From: Serilophus lunatus
Lineage: Eukaryota; Chordata; Aves; Passeriformes; Eurylaimidae
Direction: 5' to 3'
Assembly: GCA_013399895.1 (NCBI GenBank)
Contig: VXBA01004193.1
Span: 997,155-1,061,154, forward strand
DNA length: 64,000 bases
Part shown: positions 30,850-44,000 of the stretch, in pieces
Position numbering within the stretch: the first letter of the stretch is position 1
Layout: every line of letters begins with the position of its first letter
Translations under genes and position numbers: made by a program
The notes under the pieces: generated by a model
Told to the model about the DNA's origin: nothing
What the model saw: only the letters and a program-made list of their open reading frames with translations
Database searches by the model: none

Positions 30850-30894
30850 AATAATAATAATAATAATAACAATAATAATAATAATAACAATAAT
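30850..30894. repeat. (AAT)n microsatellite in NCAM1 3' UTR
   Basis: About fifteen AAT units interrupted twice by AAC. Confidence 0.95.
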
Positions 30895-31469
30895 TAAGAA
30901 AAGATAAAGGGGAAACGACTACTGTAAACATCCATGTTTGAAAATGTCTCCCTTTGCAAAGCAAGCATGCTGCTACCCTAGTGTCTAGAGACTGGATTGA
31001 CCTCAGAATAAAACAAAAAAAAAAAGGCAGCTATTTTACACATCCATTTAAACACAACAGAAGTTAAAAAAATATTTGTCAATTGTAAACACTGGAAAGA
31101 ACAAAAGTTGGCAAAAAAAAAAAAAAGAACATAAAATTTAAAGAAATGTAGAGTCTGAATACTGCAAATTGAAATACATCCCCCGAAGCTGCAATTTTGG
31201 CATTCTTCCTAAAAACCAGGGAATAATAAACCCCAAAGAAATGTCTAACGTGGCAAACAGGATTCAGTCACAAAGGGCTCGAGACACTTTGCATACTGAA
31301 CAAATACAAGGTGAACAGAAATTATAACTTATTTATGAGGCTTTACATATCTCAAACTCGACTGAAAAGTATAAAAATAAATTGTGGACTTTGTTCTTTA
31401 AGTACCAGCTGTGCTGAGCAGCCCAGTGGTTATATCTGCTATTCTAACAAAGGAAACAACAGGGTCTCT

Positions 31470-31537
31470 TTGATTTTTTTTTGTCTTTTTTTTGTCTTTT
31501 TTTTTTTTTGTTTTTTTGGGTTTTTTTTGTCTAGGAC
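31470..31537. repeat. T-rich homopolymer tract
   Basis: Runs of 8-13 T separated by single G/C; on the NCAM1 sense strand this is an A-rich block inside the 3' UTR. Confidence 0.9.
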
Positions 31538-31916
31538 TAGTTGATTCTGAGCTTCCCAACCACATTGCAAACAGTATTGCAACTTTTGCTTATTTAAACA
31601 TACCCAGGGTCAGCCAAGCCCTGATTTGGTTACGGGTTTAACCCTGTTTTTAACATGTATTACTTTTTAAAAGCAAGTGCACAACAAATAGAACCTTTCT
31701 AGAAATCTTTAAAAAAAAAAAAAAAAGGAAAAAAAACCAAACAAAAAGAGAAGAAAAGAAAAAGAGACATTCCCCCCTCCCCCCATTTATGCATTTTCTG
31801 TTTTGTTTGTTTGTTTTTTTAAAAAAAGGCAACAGACACTAGAGGAATGAGATGGGTGTGTGGTTTGTGATTCCAATGCTGGGTGGAGTTGCTCTGTCGT
31901 TCTCTCCCGGTGCTGA

Positions 31917-32031
31917 TCATGCTTTGCTCTCGTTCTCATTTGTTTGTGTGGCTTCGTTGGGGACCGTCTTCACCTCTGCAGGAGGGCTCTTCCTGTCCTG
32001 CACCTCGCTTTTGTCTTCTACTGGGGTTTTC
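31917..32031 (-). CDS. NCAM1: NCAM1 exon 19: last coding exon of NCAM-140/180
   Basis: Encodes KTPVEDKSEVQDRKSPPAEV and KTVPNEATQTNENESKA followed by TGA (31919-31917). The final residues are identical to human NCAM1. Confidence 0.97.
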
Positions 32032-35000
32032 CTAGAGGACAAGCACCAAAATGGCACAGTTTAGAGGCACAGAAATACAGGTTACTGCTGAGTTAGTGTC
32101 TGTCTGGGACCAGGACATCGCTTTGGAGGAGCCAAACAACCCTTCCCGAGGCAGGGAAAGCCCAAACTCAGCCCCCCAGCCCAGCTTTATTCAGCTCTGC
32201 ATTCACCTTTCCTGCTCCTCCTGCCCTGAGTTCACACCCAGGGGGACAAGGGCTGGAGGAGCATCACAGGGAGCCAAAAGGAGCAGCAGGGACACTCACC
32301 CAGTTGCAGAGGAACTGACTTTCCCCCCCAAACACCCTGGGCAGACAGACGGTGTTTTTAGCACAAAACCTTTTCTCCTACAGGAAGCCAGTCCCAGATT
32401 TTCTCAGCATGTTGCAGAAAGGGAAACACAGAAGAGGGGGAATTGTGCCAAACAGATTTTCACGAGTGTAAGGGAGGTCACCCCCTCCACAGGCTGTGTC
32501 AGCAAGTGACAGCCCAAACCGGCAGAGCAGGAGTGCTCTTGTCCAACATCTGCACCACAGCTGGGGAGCCTCCCCCAGCCACCCAGGTGAGCTTTTCCTG
32601 CTGGTTTCACTCTCCTGCCAAACACAAGGTGCAGACTCCTCTCAGCTGAGGGATGTGGATCCTCTCCAGATGGCACAAGGCTCCAAAGGGCCCTGGGCTG
32701 GTCCTGCCTAGGGACAGGCTGATCTCTCTGAGTAAGAAAGGACACCTGGTACAGCTGATGGAGACCCAGCCCTAGCACAACACCCTGCCAAGTTCTCCTG
32801 ACCCCACTGCTCCTCTCTCAGACAGGATCACTTTGCCTCATCTTTTTGCTAGAATCCAGAGGTTCCATGCTTTCCCAGCTCCACATGGCACTAGTTTCTG
32901 CCCAGCCTTACACTGAGTAAGTTCTGGAGTCCCACCGATCTGTCAGGAAATGGAATTTGGGTGGTTGTGCTCATTGACCTGCAGGAACTCAGCACCTCTG
33001 AGGACAGCTCTTCCTTTGCACCAAACTGAAGTACTTCTGCTCCCCTCCATAAAAGAATAACCCATGGCAGACAAAGCTGCATAAGAATCACACATTCACG
33101 ATTAACCCCCGGGTTTCTTTTCTCTGCTTCCCTGGCACAGCCTACTCCTGCTTTCCTCCTGGACCTTTCAAGCCAAGCCCTGTTGGTTCAGTGGTGAGTT
33201 AGTTCGCTAAGGAAACAATGAGATTAGTCAAGAGAACACCCAACAAGGACACAGCACGAGCACCAGGGCACAAGAGACACAGCACACAACCAACACAAGA
33301 GTAAAGGCAGCCGTACTCGGTCTTTGCGGGCGCAGCAGGTACAGAGCTGTCTGCAGTGGAAGGAGCAGGCTCCTGGGCTTGCCCACCAGCCACACTGGCA
33401 GGAGCAGTGCCAAGAGCTGCAAAAACATCCTTTGCAAGATCAATGTCTGGTGTCTTGAAGTTCCCTTCGTCCATTTTAAAGTCCTCGTTCTGGGAGGGGT
33501 TTGTGGTGCTGCCCGAAGCAGCCTCGCTCTTCACGTTGCTCGGGTTCTTGGGTGTCTCTGTTGGACTCTTCACTGTGCTGGGCTGCACAGGCTCTTTCTC
33601 GGGGCTCTTGGTGCTGGAGACCTCCTGCTTGGGCTCTGATGGAGCTGGAGGGCTCGTGAGGTTGGCAGGGCTGGGGGCAGCTGGCTTGTTCCCAGCTGCT
33701 GCTTTGGAGGCCTCGGCCGCGTTGGCCGCGGTGCTGGGGCTGAGCACCGCGCCCGGGCTGGGCAGGACACTTGAAGACAAACTATTAGTAGCTGGAGCAG
33801 AGCTCGGGGTATCGCTGAGGTCAACAAGAGGGGCCACTTTGGGGGTGGAGGAGGGTGGTGGTGACGACAGCGAGGTGGCGTTGGCTGCCCCCTTGGCCGG
33901 AGTGGCCTGGCCAGGGGACACGGCGTTGGCGTCGGGGGCGGCCGTGGCTGGAGGGGCAATGCTGGAGGTCAGCGTGGTGGTCTCGCTGGTGGGGCTGTTC
34001 TGAGCTGTGGCAAAGGTTTCAGTGATAGTGTCAGAGTTAGTGGTGCCCGTGGTGACAGAAGGCAGCATGTCCTCCACGGTGGCTGCGGTGTCGGCGGGGT
34101 GCCTGCGAGGGGGACAGGGGCAGAAGAGAAATAGAGACAATGAAGCCCGTCAGTGAGAGCAGGGAAAGGGCAGCAGAGAGGGAGAGTGAGGAGGTGGTGC
34201 AGCACCAGCTGGTTACAACACACACACACACACACACAACGTGGAGAGGGACTCAGAGGAGCAGAGACTTTCAGAGGTCAAACATGCAAAGGGAGCGAGG
34301 GAACACTGAGGATAACCAGGAAGAGAGAAAAAGCCAAGAGGACATGACCTGCAGGAATGGCTTGTTCTTGCGGAGTTTTGGTTCAGGTCTGAGGCAAAAG
34401 GAAACCTGTCAGCTTGCAGAGACTCTTCTCTTTCAGCCTAACTTTCCTTCCAGCTCTTCCCCCTGACCTCCTAAGGAAGCTTTCTGCCAGTTCTCTGAGC
34501 CTGTGCCATCTGTCACCACACAACTCAGTCCCAGTTCTCACCTTGGCCCTGTCCTGCAGTTTGGCCTCATCAGGCCACACACAACACATTGATTTTTCTC
34601 ACATGCACATGGAAGGCAGACTCAGGCCCCAGCTCAGTTCTCTGATGGAAACAAAGCTCACAGGTAGCTCTCAGCCCTCTCTCAGAATACACTTGCCATG
34701 CCTCCTCCACATCCAGAGCCCAGCTACCCTGCTGCTCTCCCAGGAGCTCAGGCTCTCCCCCAGCTCTGCTGGGCACAGCTCAGGCAGGACTTGGTGCCTG
34801 CTGGGGCTGATTCTGCTCTGGATCCTCTGCAGTCAACCTGGGCAGGTGTTGGCTCTCCACACCGGGCAGGGCTGGCACAGACAGGCCTTCCAGCACACAC
34901 TGCTTCATTCCCCCTTCCCTTCCAGTGCTGGGAATGGGAGCCACTGCATCTCGAGGGGAGGCATTTCCTCACTGCCCAAGTGGAGATTTTACCTCTCTCC

Positions 35001-38000
35001 TGCCCTAAATCGTGTTTGGGAGAGAGCAGGGATTAGGGCAGTGCAGTGCCCCTGTGCTAGGACTGGCTGATGCCAACATACTCGGGCTCTGTCAGCGGGG
35101 TGGTCTCGTTGGGCTCCGTGTGTTTGCCCCCGTCGTGGTTGGGGGTCCTCTCCTCCTCCGTCCGCACCTCCACGATGGGCTCCTTGGACTCGTCCTTCCT
35201 GCAACGAAGGGATTGCACCGAGATTGGAGCCCCAGGGAGTCCTGCTGCAGAGCCAGGCTGCACAGCACCCACAGGGAGTGACTGACAGCCTGGGCTAAAC
35301 ACGGGACACTTCCTGGGGTCACTCCTCCTTCCCACAGCACACAACTCCACGGACAGCACCGTCTGGGCCCCCACCTGATGGCCACCAACAGCAACGAGAC
35401 AAAACCAGAGGGACACCTGAGGAAACACCTTCCTGGGAGCACAGGGCAGAGCCAGCAGAGCTCCCCAGCCCCCTCCCAAGTCCCTGCCACAGGCTGGGGG
35501 CACAGAAAGGCACAGTACTCACGAGAAGGCAGCTTTCCCCTCCTCCATGTCCTTGCCCTTGGCGCCGGGGCCGGATTTGCCGCACAGGTTGACAGCGATG
35601 CACATGAGGAGCCCACACTTGTTCAGGAAGTAGCAGGTGACATCCACGGCCACCAGCAGTGCCACGAACACCACGACCAGGATGCCAATGATGGCAGCAG
35701 TCCCCAGGCCTGAGGTAGGGCTGGTGCTGGCTTCAGAGACCGAGAAAGAGAAGAGGAGAAGGCGCTGTGGTTAAAAGGGCAGTCAGGGCTCACATCTGGC
35801 TGCACTTCAGGTTGCAAGCACAGGAAGCTTTCAGCAAGTTCACCCTCTCCCTACCAGCCCTGTGTTATAACCTGTGCTTTGTCCTACAGACAAGCAGGGT
35901 AATCTACCTCAGAAGATGGATTCACGTGGAGCTGATGGGGCTTGTCCCAGCTCTGTTGGGGATAAAGCCTGGAAAGCAAACTGCAGAAACCTCTTCTGCT
36001 CTGGCACACACTCAGCTGGGACTCTGAAGGGCTCCTGCCTCCTTCCACCACCTCCTCAACATGAAGGCTGTGTCTGGGGTCCAGAGTGGCTTTGGCACTG
36101 CCAGCCTGGCCCCAGGAGCAGTGGCAGTGAAGCCCAGACTCTGCAGCAGGACTTGCCCAGGTGGGACACAAAGCACTGTGGGGCCTCAGTGCTGATGAGC
36201 CCCTTAGGTGGCAGGAACAAAAGGAGGAACTAAACCCCTTCCTGCAGCTCAGTGAGACCCAGCTCTCCAGAAGTGGAGAGGAGTAAACTGTCCATGGCTT
36301 ATCCAGAGGCAGCTGAGCTCACCAGGGAGGGCCCAGCAGTGTGTTGGCTCAGGAGCAGACAATCCAAGAGGCTTCTGACAGAGCTCATGGCTGAGCCAGC
36401 TGGACAAGAGCAGCTTGTTGCCATCATCCGTAGGAGTATTTTGGTTTTTCCTTCAATTAAGATCCAATTCTAGTCATTTCTACTGCACTTTTTACTGCTG
36501 GATGTCACAACCCCCAAACCTCTGGAATCTCTTCTTTGCAGAAACACCCAGCAAAGCATCTCTTTCCCCTCAGCCTGATTTATGTTGGCTTTGACAGTTG
36601 AAAAGATCCATCCCAGGGCTCACAGACAGAGCCCTACCCCCTGCCATACATTTTCTTGGATAAAAGCAGCAGACAGAGCACCCTTAGCATGAGACAGGGA
36701 TGTGCTGTTTCATTTGGTGACCCTGGGACGTATTAAGGGACAGAGAAAAGAATCTAAAAGCCACCCTGAGGCACCTGAGTGACACTGGGATCACAAGCCC
36801 ATTTACTGCTCAGCACAACATGTGTCCCCCAGCACAGCCCTCTGCCAGCAGCTCACAGAAAGCTGCATAATTAAATGAATTAATCACCCTCTGATGTGTG
36901 CAGGGAGGAGGAGGAGGTCATGGATTCTCCCTCTTCTAATGTATTCAGGATTCTTGTGTGAATTATTCAGTAATTAATGTGTTCCTGTGCACATCAGCTC
37001 ATGGAGGAGAAGCTGAAGATGTGTCACATTTCTCATCTACATCATCTTGCCAGGAAAGAGCTCCTTGGGCTCCTAAAGGTGCACTAAGGAAATAACCCCA
37101 GACAGGATTACAGGATAACAGCTCCATGTGTACCTCCAAAACACACCTCACCCCAGCCACCAGAGCTGGAGGGAGACAAACTACTTCATGCTGGGACAAC
37201 TGGAATCCTCCCATGTGCTAGAAAACATCTGGAAAATTCCATTCAAACCAGTGTCCTGCTCTTGGCTTCCTCTCCCCAGACCTGTATCAACTAACCCCCT
37301 GTAAAGGCAGGAATTCTCTGGGGCACAAACCACACCAAGAGCCTTGTCCTTCTTTGATATTCCTCACACCTTGGCTGTGACTCACAGATGAACCAGGGAA
37401 ATGTCACAGTCGTGGTGGAAGGATTAAAATAACAAATTGCTGGAAACTCAGTCAGTGTAACTTCAGAAAGGGGTGAATGAGGTCAGAGCAGCCCCCTGTG
37501 CAGCAGAACAGCACATGGAATAAAGGCACTTTATTTGAGCAAAGAGAAAAGAAGATTCTACAGCTGGAAGCAGAGGGTGGGTGATCTTAGGCAGGGAATG
37601 ATGCGTGGAATTGTATCCCAGAGCAGCCAGGTTCTGTGCTGGTGATGAAACTGCTGTAACCTGGAGCAGAGTCACTGCCCTGCAGCTTTGGAACCCACCA
37701 AGCTCCACCATTCCCAGAGATCCAACTTCTGCTCCAATGGCCACAAAAGAACTCTGTTCTCTCTGAACACCCAAAGAAGAGCCACTGAACAGGGACAACC
37801 CCCCTTCCCTGCCTCTCCCTCCCTTCCAGGCTGTTCTCTTCCCTGCTCTGCCCCTCTGCCCCAGGAGGATGGGGAGATCCAGGGCAAATCTGCAGAGGAA
37901 TGTCCTTGGTTTTGTGCTATTCTTGGATTTAATGCTTCAGACAATTAAACTGGGCCAAGGTAACTGCCTGCAATTTGCTTTTTCTGGGTTGGTATCAAAG

Positions 38001-41000
38001 CCCTGCAATTTTCAGTAACTTTCAAAGCCCTTCCACTAGTTGTGGTTTTATAAATTCTAATTCCTGGCACGAATTGCTCTTCCAAATCCATCAGAGACCA
38101 GCAGCAAGGAAGAATAATACAACAATCCTTCATGATGCCCTGAACTTGGAGGCTGTTGGTGCTACATTTCTTTTTCCTGTATATATTTTGCAAAGGAATT
38201 TTGCTGTTGCTGTTAAAATGCAGGAAGCACGTGGTCTATCTTTCATTTTCACAGGCTGTCACATCTGATTAAATTAAATTGATCTACAAATACTTTCAAG
38301 AACCATTCATTCCATCCCACAGCAGAATTTATGTTCTATTTAATGAAACTAATATTTACACATCCCTGAAGAGTTTGTTGGGGGTCCAAAACAATCCTGG
38401 GTACAAAAGAAATGTCTAAATAAATAGTTGAGGCTGTTAAGCACCAGCTGCTCACACTGTGGGTATGGGAGGACATGCAAAGGGATGTTGGACATTTCTG
38501 ACCTGATCCAGAGCACATTCAACCTTCCCATTAATCCCCTTCTGCCACTCTCAGGACTAAGAGCAATAATATTTCCACAAGTTAAATAAGGAATACAAAA
38601 CATTAAAAAACTTCTGGAGTCCTTCATTCTAAAGAAGAATTTATTAATTACAAATTATTTTTTTTTCAATGGAAAGTGAGCTTCCTGCCAGACTGACTTT
38701 GCTAACCCCCTTATTTTACAGTGCACAACAAAATGACCCATTGATTTTCCTTTCTGCAGCTCAGTTGTACAGACATGTGCCCTGTCAGAGAGAGCTCAGC
38801 TGTGGCATCCTAGTGGGGTCTCACCTAAGGAATGTTCAGGCACAGGCAGACAGAGACAAAAAGGGATGGAGGGAAGCAGGTATGAATTCCAGGCATTTCA
38901 AAGGTCCCACAAGATTTGGCAAAAGAAAGAAGAACAAACAAAACAAATAAAAATTCATTTTGTGCATCAGGAAAAAAAAAATCACCCCAGAACAAGACCC
39001 AGGAGAGAAGCTCTTTGTTCTCAGTGGATGCTTTAATTTGCAAATACTTTTAAAGTTCCCTTTTTGTTTTGCAGAGCTCATTCCCTCAGACCCCCCAGCT
39101 CAGAGGGAGAAAAGGAAGGTGGCTGTGGCAGTGACACCCCAGGGCTCACCCTGTGCCCTCAGCTGAGCTCCTGGCAGCACAAACACAGCAGCCTGGGCAG
39201 CCCTCCTTCCAGGAGCAGGGATACTGCCCAGAGCTGCCCCTGAACTCCTGTGGCCTCAGGGACAGGGCTCTGCCCCTGGCCCCAAGCCCTGTGACTGATC
39301 CCCCTCCCAAGGATGGAAGGGGGAATATCATCAACTCATGGAATGGGCTGGGAGGGACCTTAAGGATCACCCAGTTCCATCCCCTGCCATGGGCAGGGAC
39401 ACCTCCCACTGTGCCAGGGATGGGGCAGCCACAGCTCCTCTAGGCTTCCCAGGGAAGGATTGATTCCCAATATCCACCTAACCCTCCCTCTGGCACTGGG
39501 AAGCCATTCCCCTTGTCCTGTCCCTCCAGATCCCTGTAAATTGTCTCTCTCCATCTTCCCAGGCCACCCCAAGCCCCTCTCCTGTCCAGGCTGGATGTCA
39601 AAGGGAAGAGAGGCTGTAAATGGGAAGAGCTGCCCCTGCAGTGCTCACCCCCCAGCCCTGCTGCTCTCCCACCACTCCTGAGCATTATGAGCTGCATTTC
39701 AGGAACACAAGGTGTAAACTCAGAAGGTCTAACACATTTGCTGTGCTTTAAAACATGAGAAATTAGGGTTTTTTTAAAAAAAATAAAATCCACAGGTTTT
39801 TGTGTGTGACACCTGCACGAGTTTTCTTTTATAATTTAGATAGAAAAGATCACAAACCATCATGAACAAGGTCTGAACAAAGACAGCAGAGCCTTGTGTG
39901 TGGAGCACCAACAGAGTTGGACAGGACTGAGGGCAGGTTTTTGTTTGTCCCTATGAGAACTTTGTTCAAAAGATGAATCCCCCCCAACTGAGAGTGTTTG
40001 AGACATTCTGTACAAAGCCACCAAATTTCATCCTTATCAACCTCAGGCCCACTCAGAAAAGAAACCCTCATTTTTAGGGAAGCAGAGCCAAATGAATTTC
40101 CAAAGAAAACTCATGAGGGGCACTGGGGTTGTTGTTGTTGGGTTGGGGTTTTTTGTCATTTTTTTGAGGGGGGTGTTGTAGTGTTTGGTTGTTGTTTTTT
40201 TAAAGTAAGAAGCAAAGAAAAAAGTCAAGTGAAGTTTGTTCAACAAAATGCAACACACAGAACTTGGTACCAAAAGTGTTTCTACTGCATCAGTTCACAC
40301 CGTGGATTAATCCTGCCTGGTAGAGCCACGTGCACAGTTAACCAGGAATAGCATTAAGGATCAGTAATGGTGATAAGAATTTAGCTGGTCAGGTAACTCG
40401 ATCCAAGCTCATCTTTTCTGTTAAAATGCCAAGGAAAAGGGGGGTCTATGAAGTTGATAAAACAGCAGTGGAAACCCAGGAAAGGTTAGAGAAGCATCCA
40501 GTGCAAATGGGTGTGTTCAGGGCCCCTCCAGCCCAGCTGCCCGTGGGCCATGAGGCTCCTGAGGGCACCCCAGGGGCAGGGATTCCACCACACAAAGAAG
40601 GAAACCAGGAATCTCTTCAGTGTCATTCCCACCAGATGGTTACAGTCAGAGCAGCACATCAGCAGAACCTCCCAATGGCCAGAGATTTGAATCCACAAGC
40701 AAAGGCCCCCAGAGACATGTGGGCAATCAGCAGGATGGTCTCTGACAAATCTTCTTGTTCTCCTTACAGTCTGTGGGCTCAGATTTGTGAATGGGGCTTT
40801 AGAAACCTTCTGCACAGGACAGTGATCAGCACCAGATGTGCAGAGAAATCACAATCTTAAAGGCTTTCACCATTGCACCTTCCTTGGATGAAAACAGCAA
40901 GCAAACAACACCAAAAAAAAATTCTTTCTTTACATCCATTAAAAAGGGCAAATTCATTACAAGTAACAAAAAAACTGTTAAGGAGAAAAAAACTCATCTT

Positions 41001-44000
41001 AAACCTTTTTTCCTTGTTACAAAATACTCTTTCAAATGAAACATTTTTTTTAAGCGTTCTGTGTTTGTTCCTTTTTTTTTTTTGTCTTTCTCTGAACTGA
41101 CAAGATCCTCTGAAGCAAAGTTATCTGCTTTCACACCTTGGTGGGACCTTTTCAAGCAAATATTGCTTTGATTTTATTTTTTTTTCCTTAAGTTTCTAAC
41201 AGAGCAAAAGCAGAGTCACTGCAGAGAGAAGCAATGAAACAAAGGAGGACGACGTTGATGGACTTCCCAAGGTCGCTGCAGGTGCCAGACAATGGTTCCC
41301 AGGAGGGGGAAATATGGTTGTTTAAAAACAAATTTTGGTGCATGTGGCAAGCGTGGATGTTCCCCGTGGGATCCAAGGTGACATGTATGGAGACAGACAC
41401 AGGAAAGGAGAAGGGGGGAAAAGGGGAGAGGGCAGGGAAGGAAGGACGAGGAGGGAAAAAAGAAAGAAAGAGAGAGAGAGAGAAAGAGAGAAAAAATAGA
41501 TAAAAAAAATTAGGTCATAAATATAGAAAACATAAGAATCAAAGGTCTATTTAATTGTGTAAATTAAAATGGCNNNNNGTCACAACAAAAGGGCTGGTTC
41601 AGAAGCTCAGCAAAGCCCAAAGCTGCAGAGCAGGGTCCAAGGCAGGGCTGGTGGGGTTTGCAAGCAAATGAGGTTAAAAATGATGGAACAGAAGGCTCAG
41701 TGAGAAACACAAGAAAATGGTTTATCTGGCATTTGAGAGGACAAGGCTGCCTTTTCCATATAAAAAGATCAAGGTAAGAAGAGCTTTTGTGTAGCAGACA
41801 ATCCACCTGCCTGGCCAAGCCCTTCCCCAAAGCCAGGACTGGGATCTAGAGCCAGGTGACAAACCCTGCAGAAGCACCAAGGTCTCAGGAATACACTCAC
41901 TTTTCCCTTCAGCTGCTTGTAAACTACTGCAGTGCCATTATCATTGTCATTACTACTGAAAACAAGACCCTTGTCCTTCCAGCCACTCTCAGGACACTGG
42001 ACAGAAGATGGAAACAAGGCTCTCCATGTGATAAATACACATTTTGTCTGCAGGGAATTCCCAGCTACTGCTACCAATGCCACACCACAGGCACTGGCTC
42101 TGATTTCCCTGTGCAGCTCATTTTGAAATCAAAATACCACGAGAGGAATGACCCCAGAGAGGCCAAAGAAGTTTAACCTGTGATAACAAACTGAGCTTCC
42201 CTCCCCCATCTTCATTTTTTAGAGGGTCCCTGCCCATGTGCCTGTTGGATTGAAAGGGCTCAGTGACATCCAGGCTTGTTACACTCCCGTTTTCCAAGGA
42301 CTACAGCACAGACACTGTGTGCTCCAAAGGCAACAGCATTCCCAAACTTTGCTGACACACCTCCCAGCTGCCCCAGGAGCTTGGTTGTCCCACTGGATGT
42401 GTAACCAAGGCTAAAATAAAACACCAGCACAAGAAACCAACAGTGGCTGCACACAAAGGGCTGGGGTGGGACAAAGAGACTGATCAGTGCTCATAACTTA
42501 ACTGGGGAGGCACCTCCCAGTGCAAAGGAGGCACCTGCTGCTCTTTCCAGCCTCGGGGTTTGGCTGCTCAGCTCTGAGCTGACCTCAGGGTACCCTCTGC
42601 CAAAACACCCTCGCTTTCTCCTGCCACATCAGCCACAGTTGTCCTTCAAATGTGTGAGGGGAGAAAGTATTAGAGCTGTTGAAAATGAGAATCAGAGAGT
42701 GAGTTGCTTAATGAGTTACTGAGGGTCCTTCCACCCAAAACTACAGCCTTGTTCAGACAGCCTCCCCCCCCATTTCCCTCCTCCTCCCTAAAACACACAT
42801 TTGCTGAAGGCCAGAGCAAGCAGGTCACTCATTTGTATGCTCAACAAACCATGACCTGCCCTCACCCAGTGGCACTTCAGCATTCACACTGCTCGAGGTC
42901 CCAGCTGCTCCCTTCAGCCAGGGAGGGAGTGGGCACACAGGGGGCAGAGCAAGGGCTGAACTCTCAGGGCAAGGGAAAGAAAAGAGTTGTTCTGAAGGAA
43001 AAACACGAGACTGAGTGGATCCAGGAGACAGAATGGAATGAAATCACATCATTCCCCTCAGTATGGGCTGTCAGCACCAATCTTGACATGAACCTGCTCC
43101 ACCCTGGCTGTGCAGTGAGGACCTGACTGACCCATCAGCTTTGCAGCTCATCTATCTGTCCTTAACCATCTATCTGTCCTTCATTGAATTTACAGGTAGC
43201 CCAGCAATTTCATCCTGAAATGAACTCCTTTACTTTGCTTGCTTTGTGTGGGTTTCTCCCATCCAATTTTTTCATGTCCATGTGTAGAAAAGAAATACTA
43301 ACTGTCCTTTCAACACCCTGCTGCAAACTGCTCAACTCCTGCATCCCAGCTGATGGTTCTGCTTGTTTTCCATAGCAGTTGTCCTTAAACCTCCCTTTTT
43401 AAGCACATTAATAAGTCCAGTCTGTCAAGCAAGAGTTTCCAGCACCATCCTAATGTTAGTTATTCCTAATTCCCTCCCCAGCATTAAATGGGTGCTGTTT
43501 GAAAATTACTGTAATTTGACAATTTGAGCTCCATTTCCAAGGAAGATTTTAAGCACCTCCTTTTCCAACCACTACCGACCTCCTTATGTCTTTGTTTCTC
43601 CCAAGGCTGAGCTGGATGGACAAGCAAGCAATAAAAGCAAGCCCAAAGCAGATTTGGGAGGGGAGTCTGTGTTCTGGAAAGCACTGCCCCACAGATCTGA
43701 AGGGCTGAAAATGGGAACCCCACTCCCCGAGTTGGGAAAGCCTGACCTGGCAACCCCAACCCAACAAAAGGCAACACTCCCTGCCAAGAGTGAGGCAGGG
43801 GCTGGTCAGGAGCACTGCCTGCTGCTGCTGTACATACTGGCACACAGGTATGTATGCACAGGGCCAGAACTGAGCTTTGGATGGGGAACCAACCATGAGA
43901 AATGGCTTCAAGCAAGCGAGCTGTCAGGGTTACTGAGGCACAGTAAAGGATGCAGCTCTGGTGCATTAATTGGAAGCAGAGAACAGTGGTGGAGCTGGTG

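Larger units (their letters stand above)
28395..31916 (-). other. NCAM1: NCAM1 3' UTR (NCAM-140/180)
   Basis: Non-coding AT-rich sequence following the stop, with long homopolymer T/A tracts and an ATT microsatellite. An AATAAA at 28419-28414, followed after about 15 nt by an A-rich run, is the most distal good poly(A) signal. An upstream AATAAA-like signal near 29950 may give a shorter form. A Pumilio-type TGTAAATA lies at 28474-28467 on the sense strand. Confidence 0.65.

Noticed and set aside
30675..30890. Poly-leucine open frame
   Set aside because: Translation of the AAT microsatellite on the minus strand; low complexity in the 3' UTR.
33199..33316. Continuation of the NCAM-180 frame past its exon (CLYSCVGCVLCLL...)
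   Set aside because: Read-through into intron 18 after a donor; the terminal exon at 32031 fits the phase exactly.
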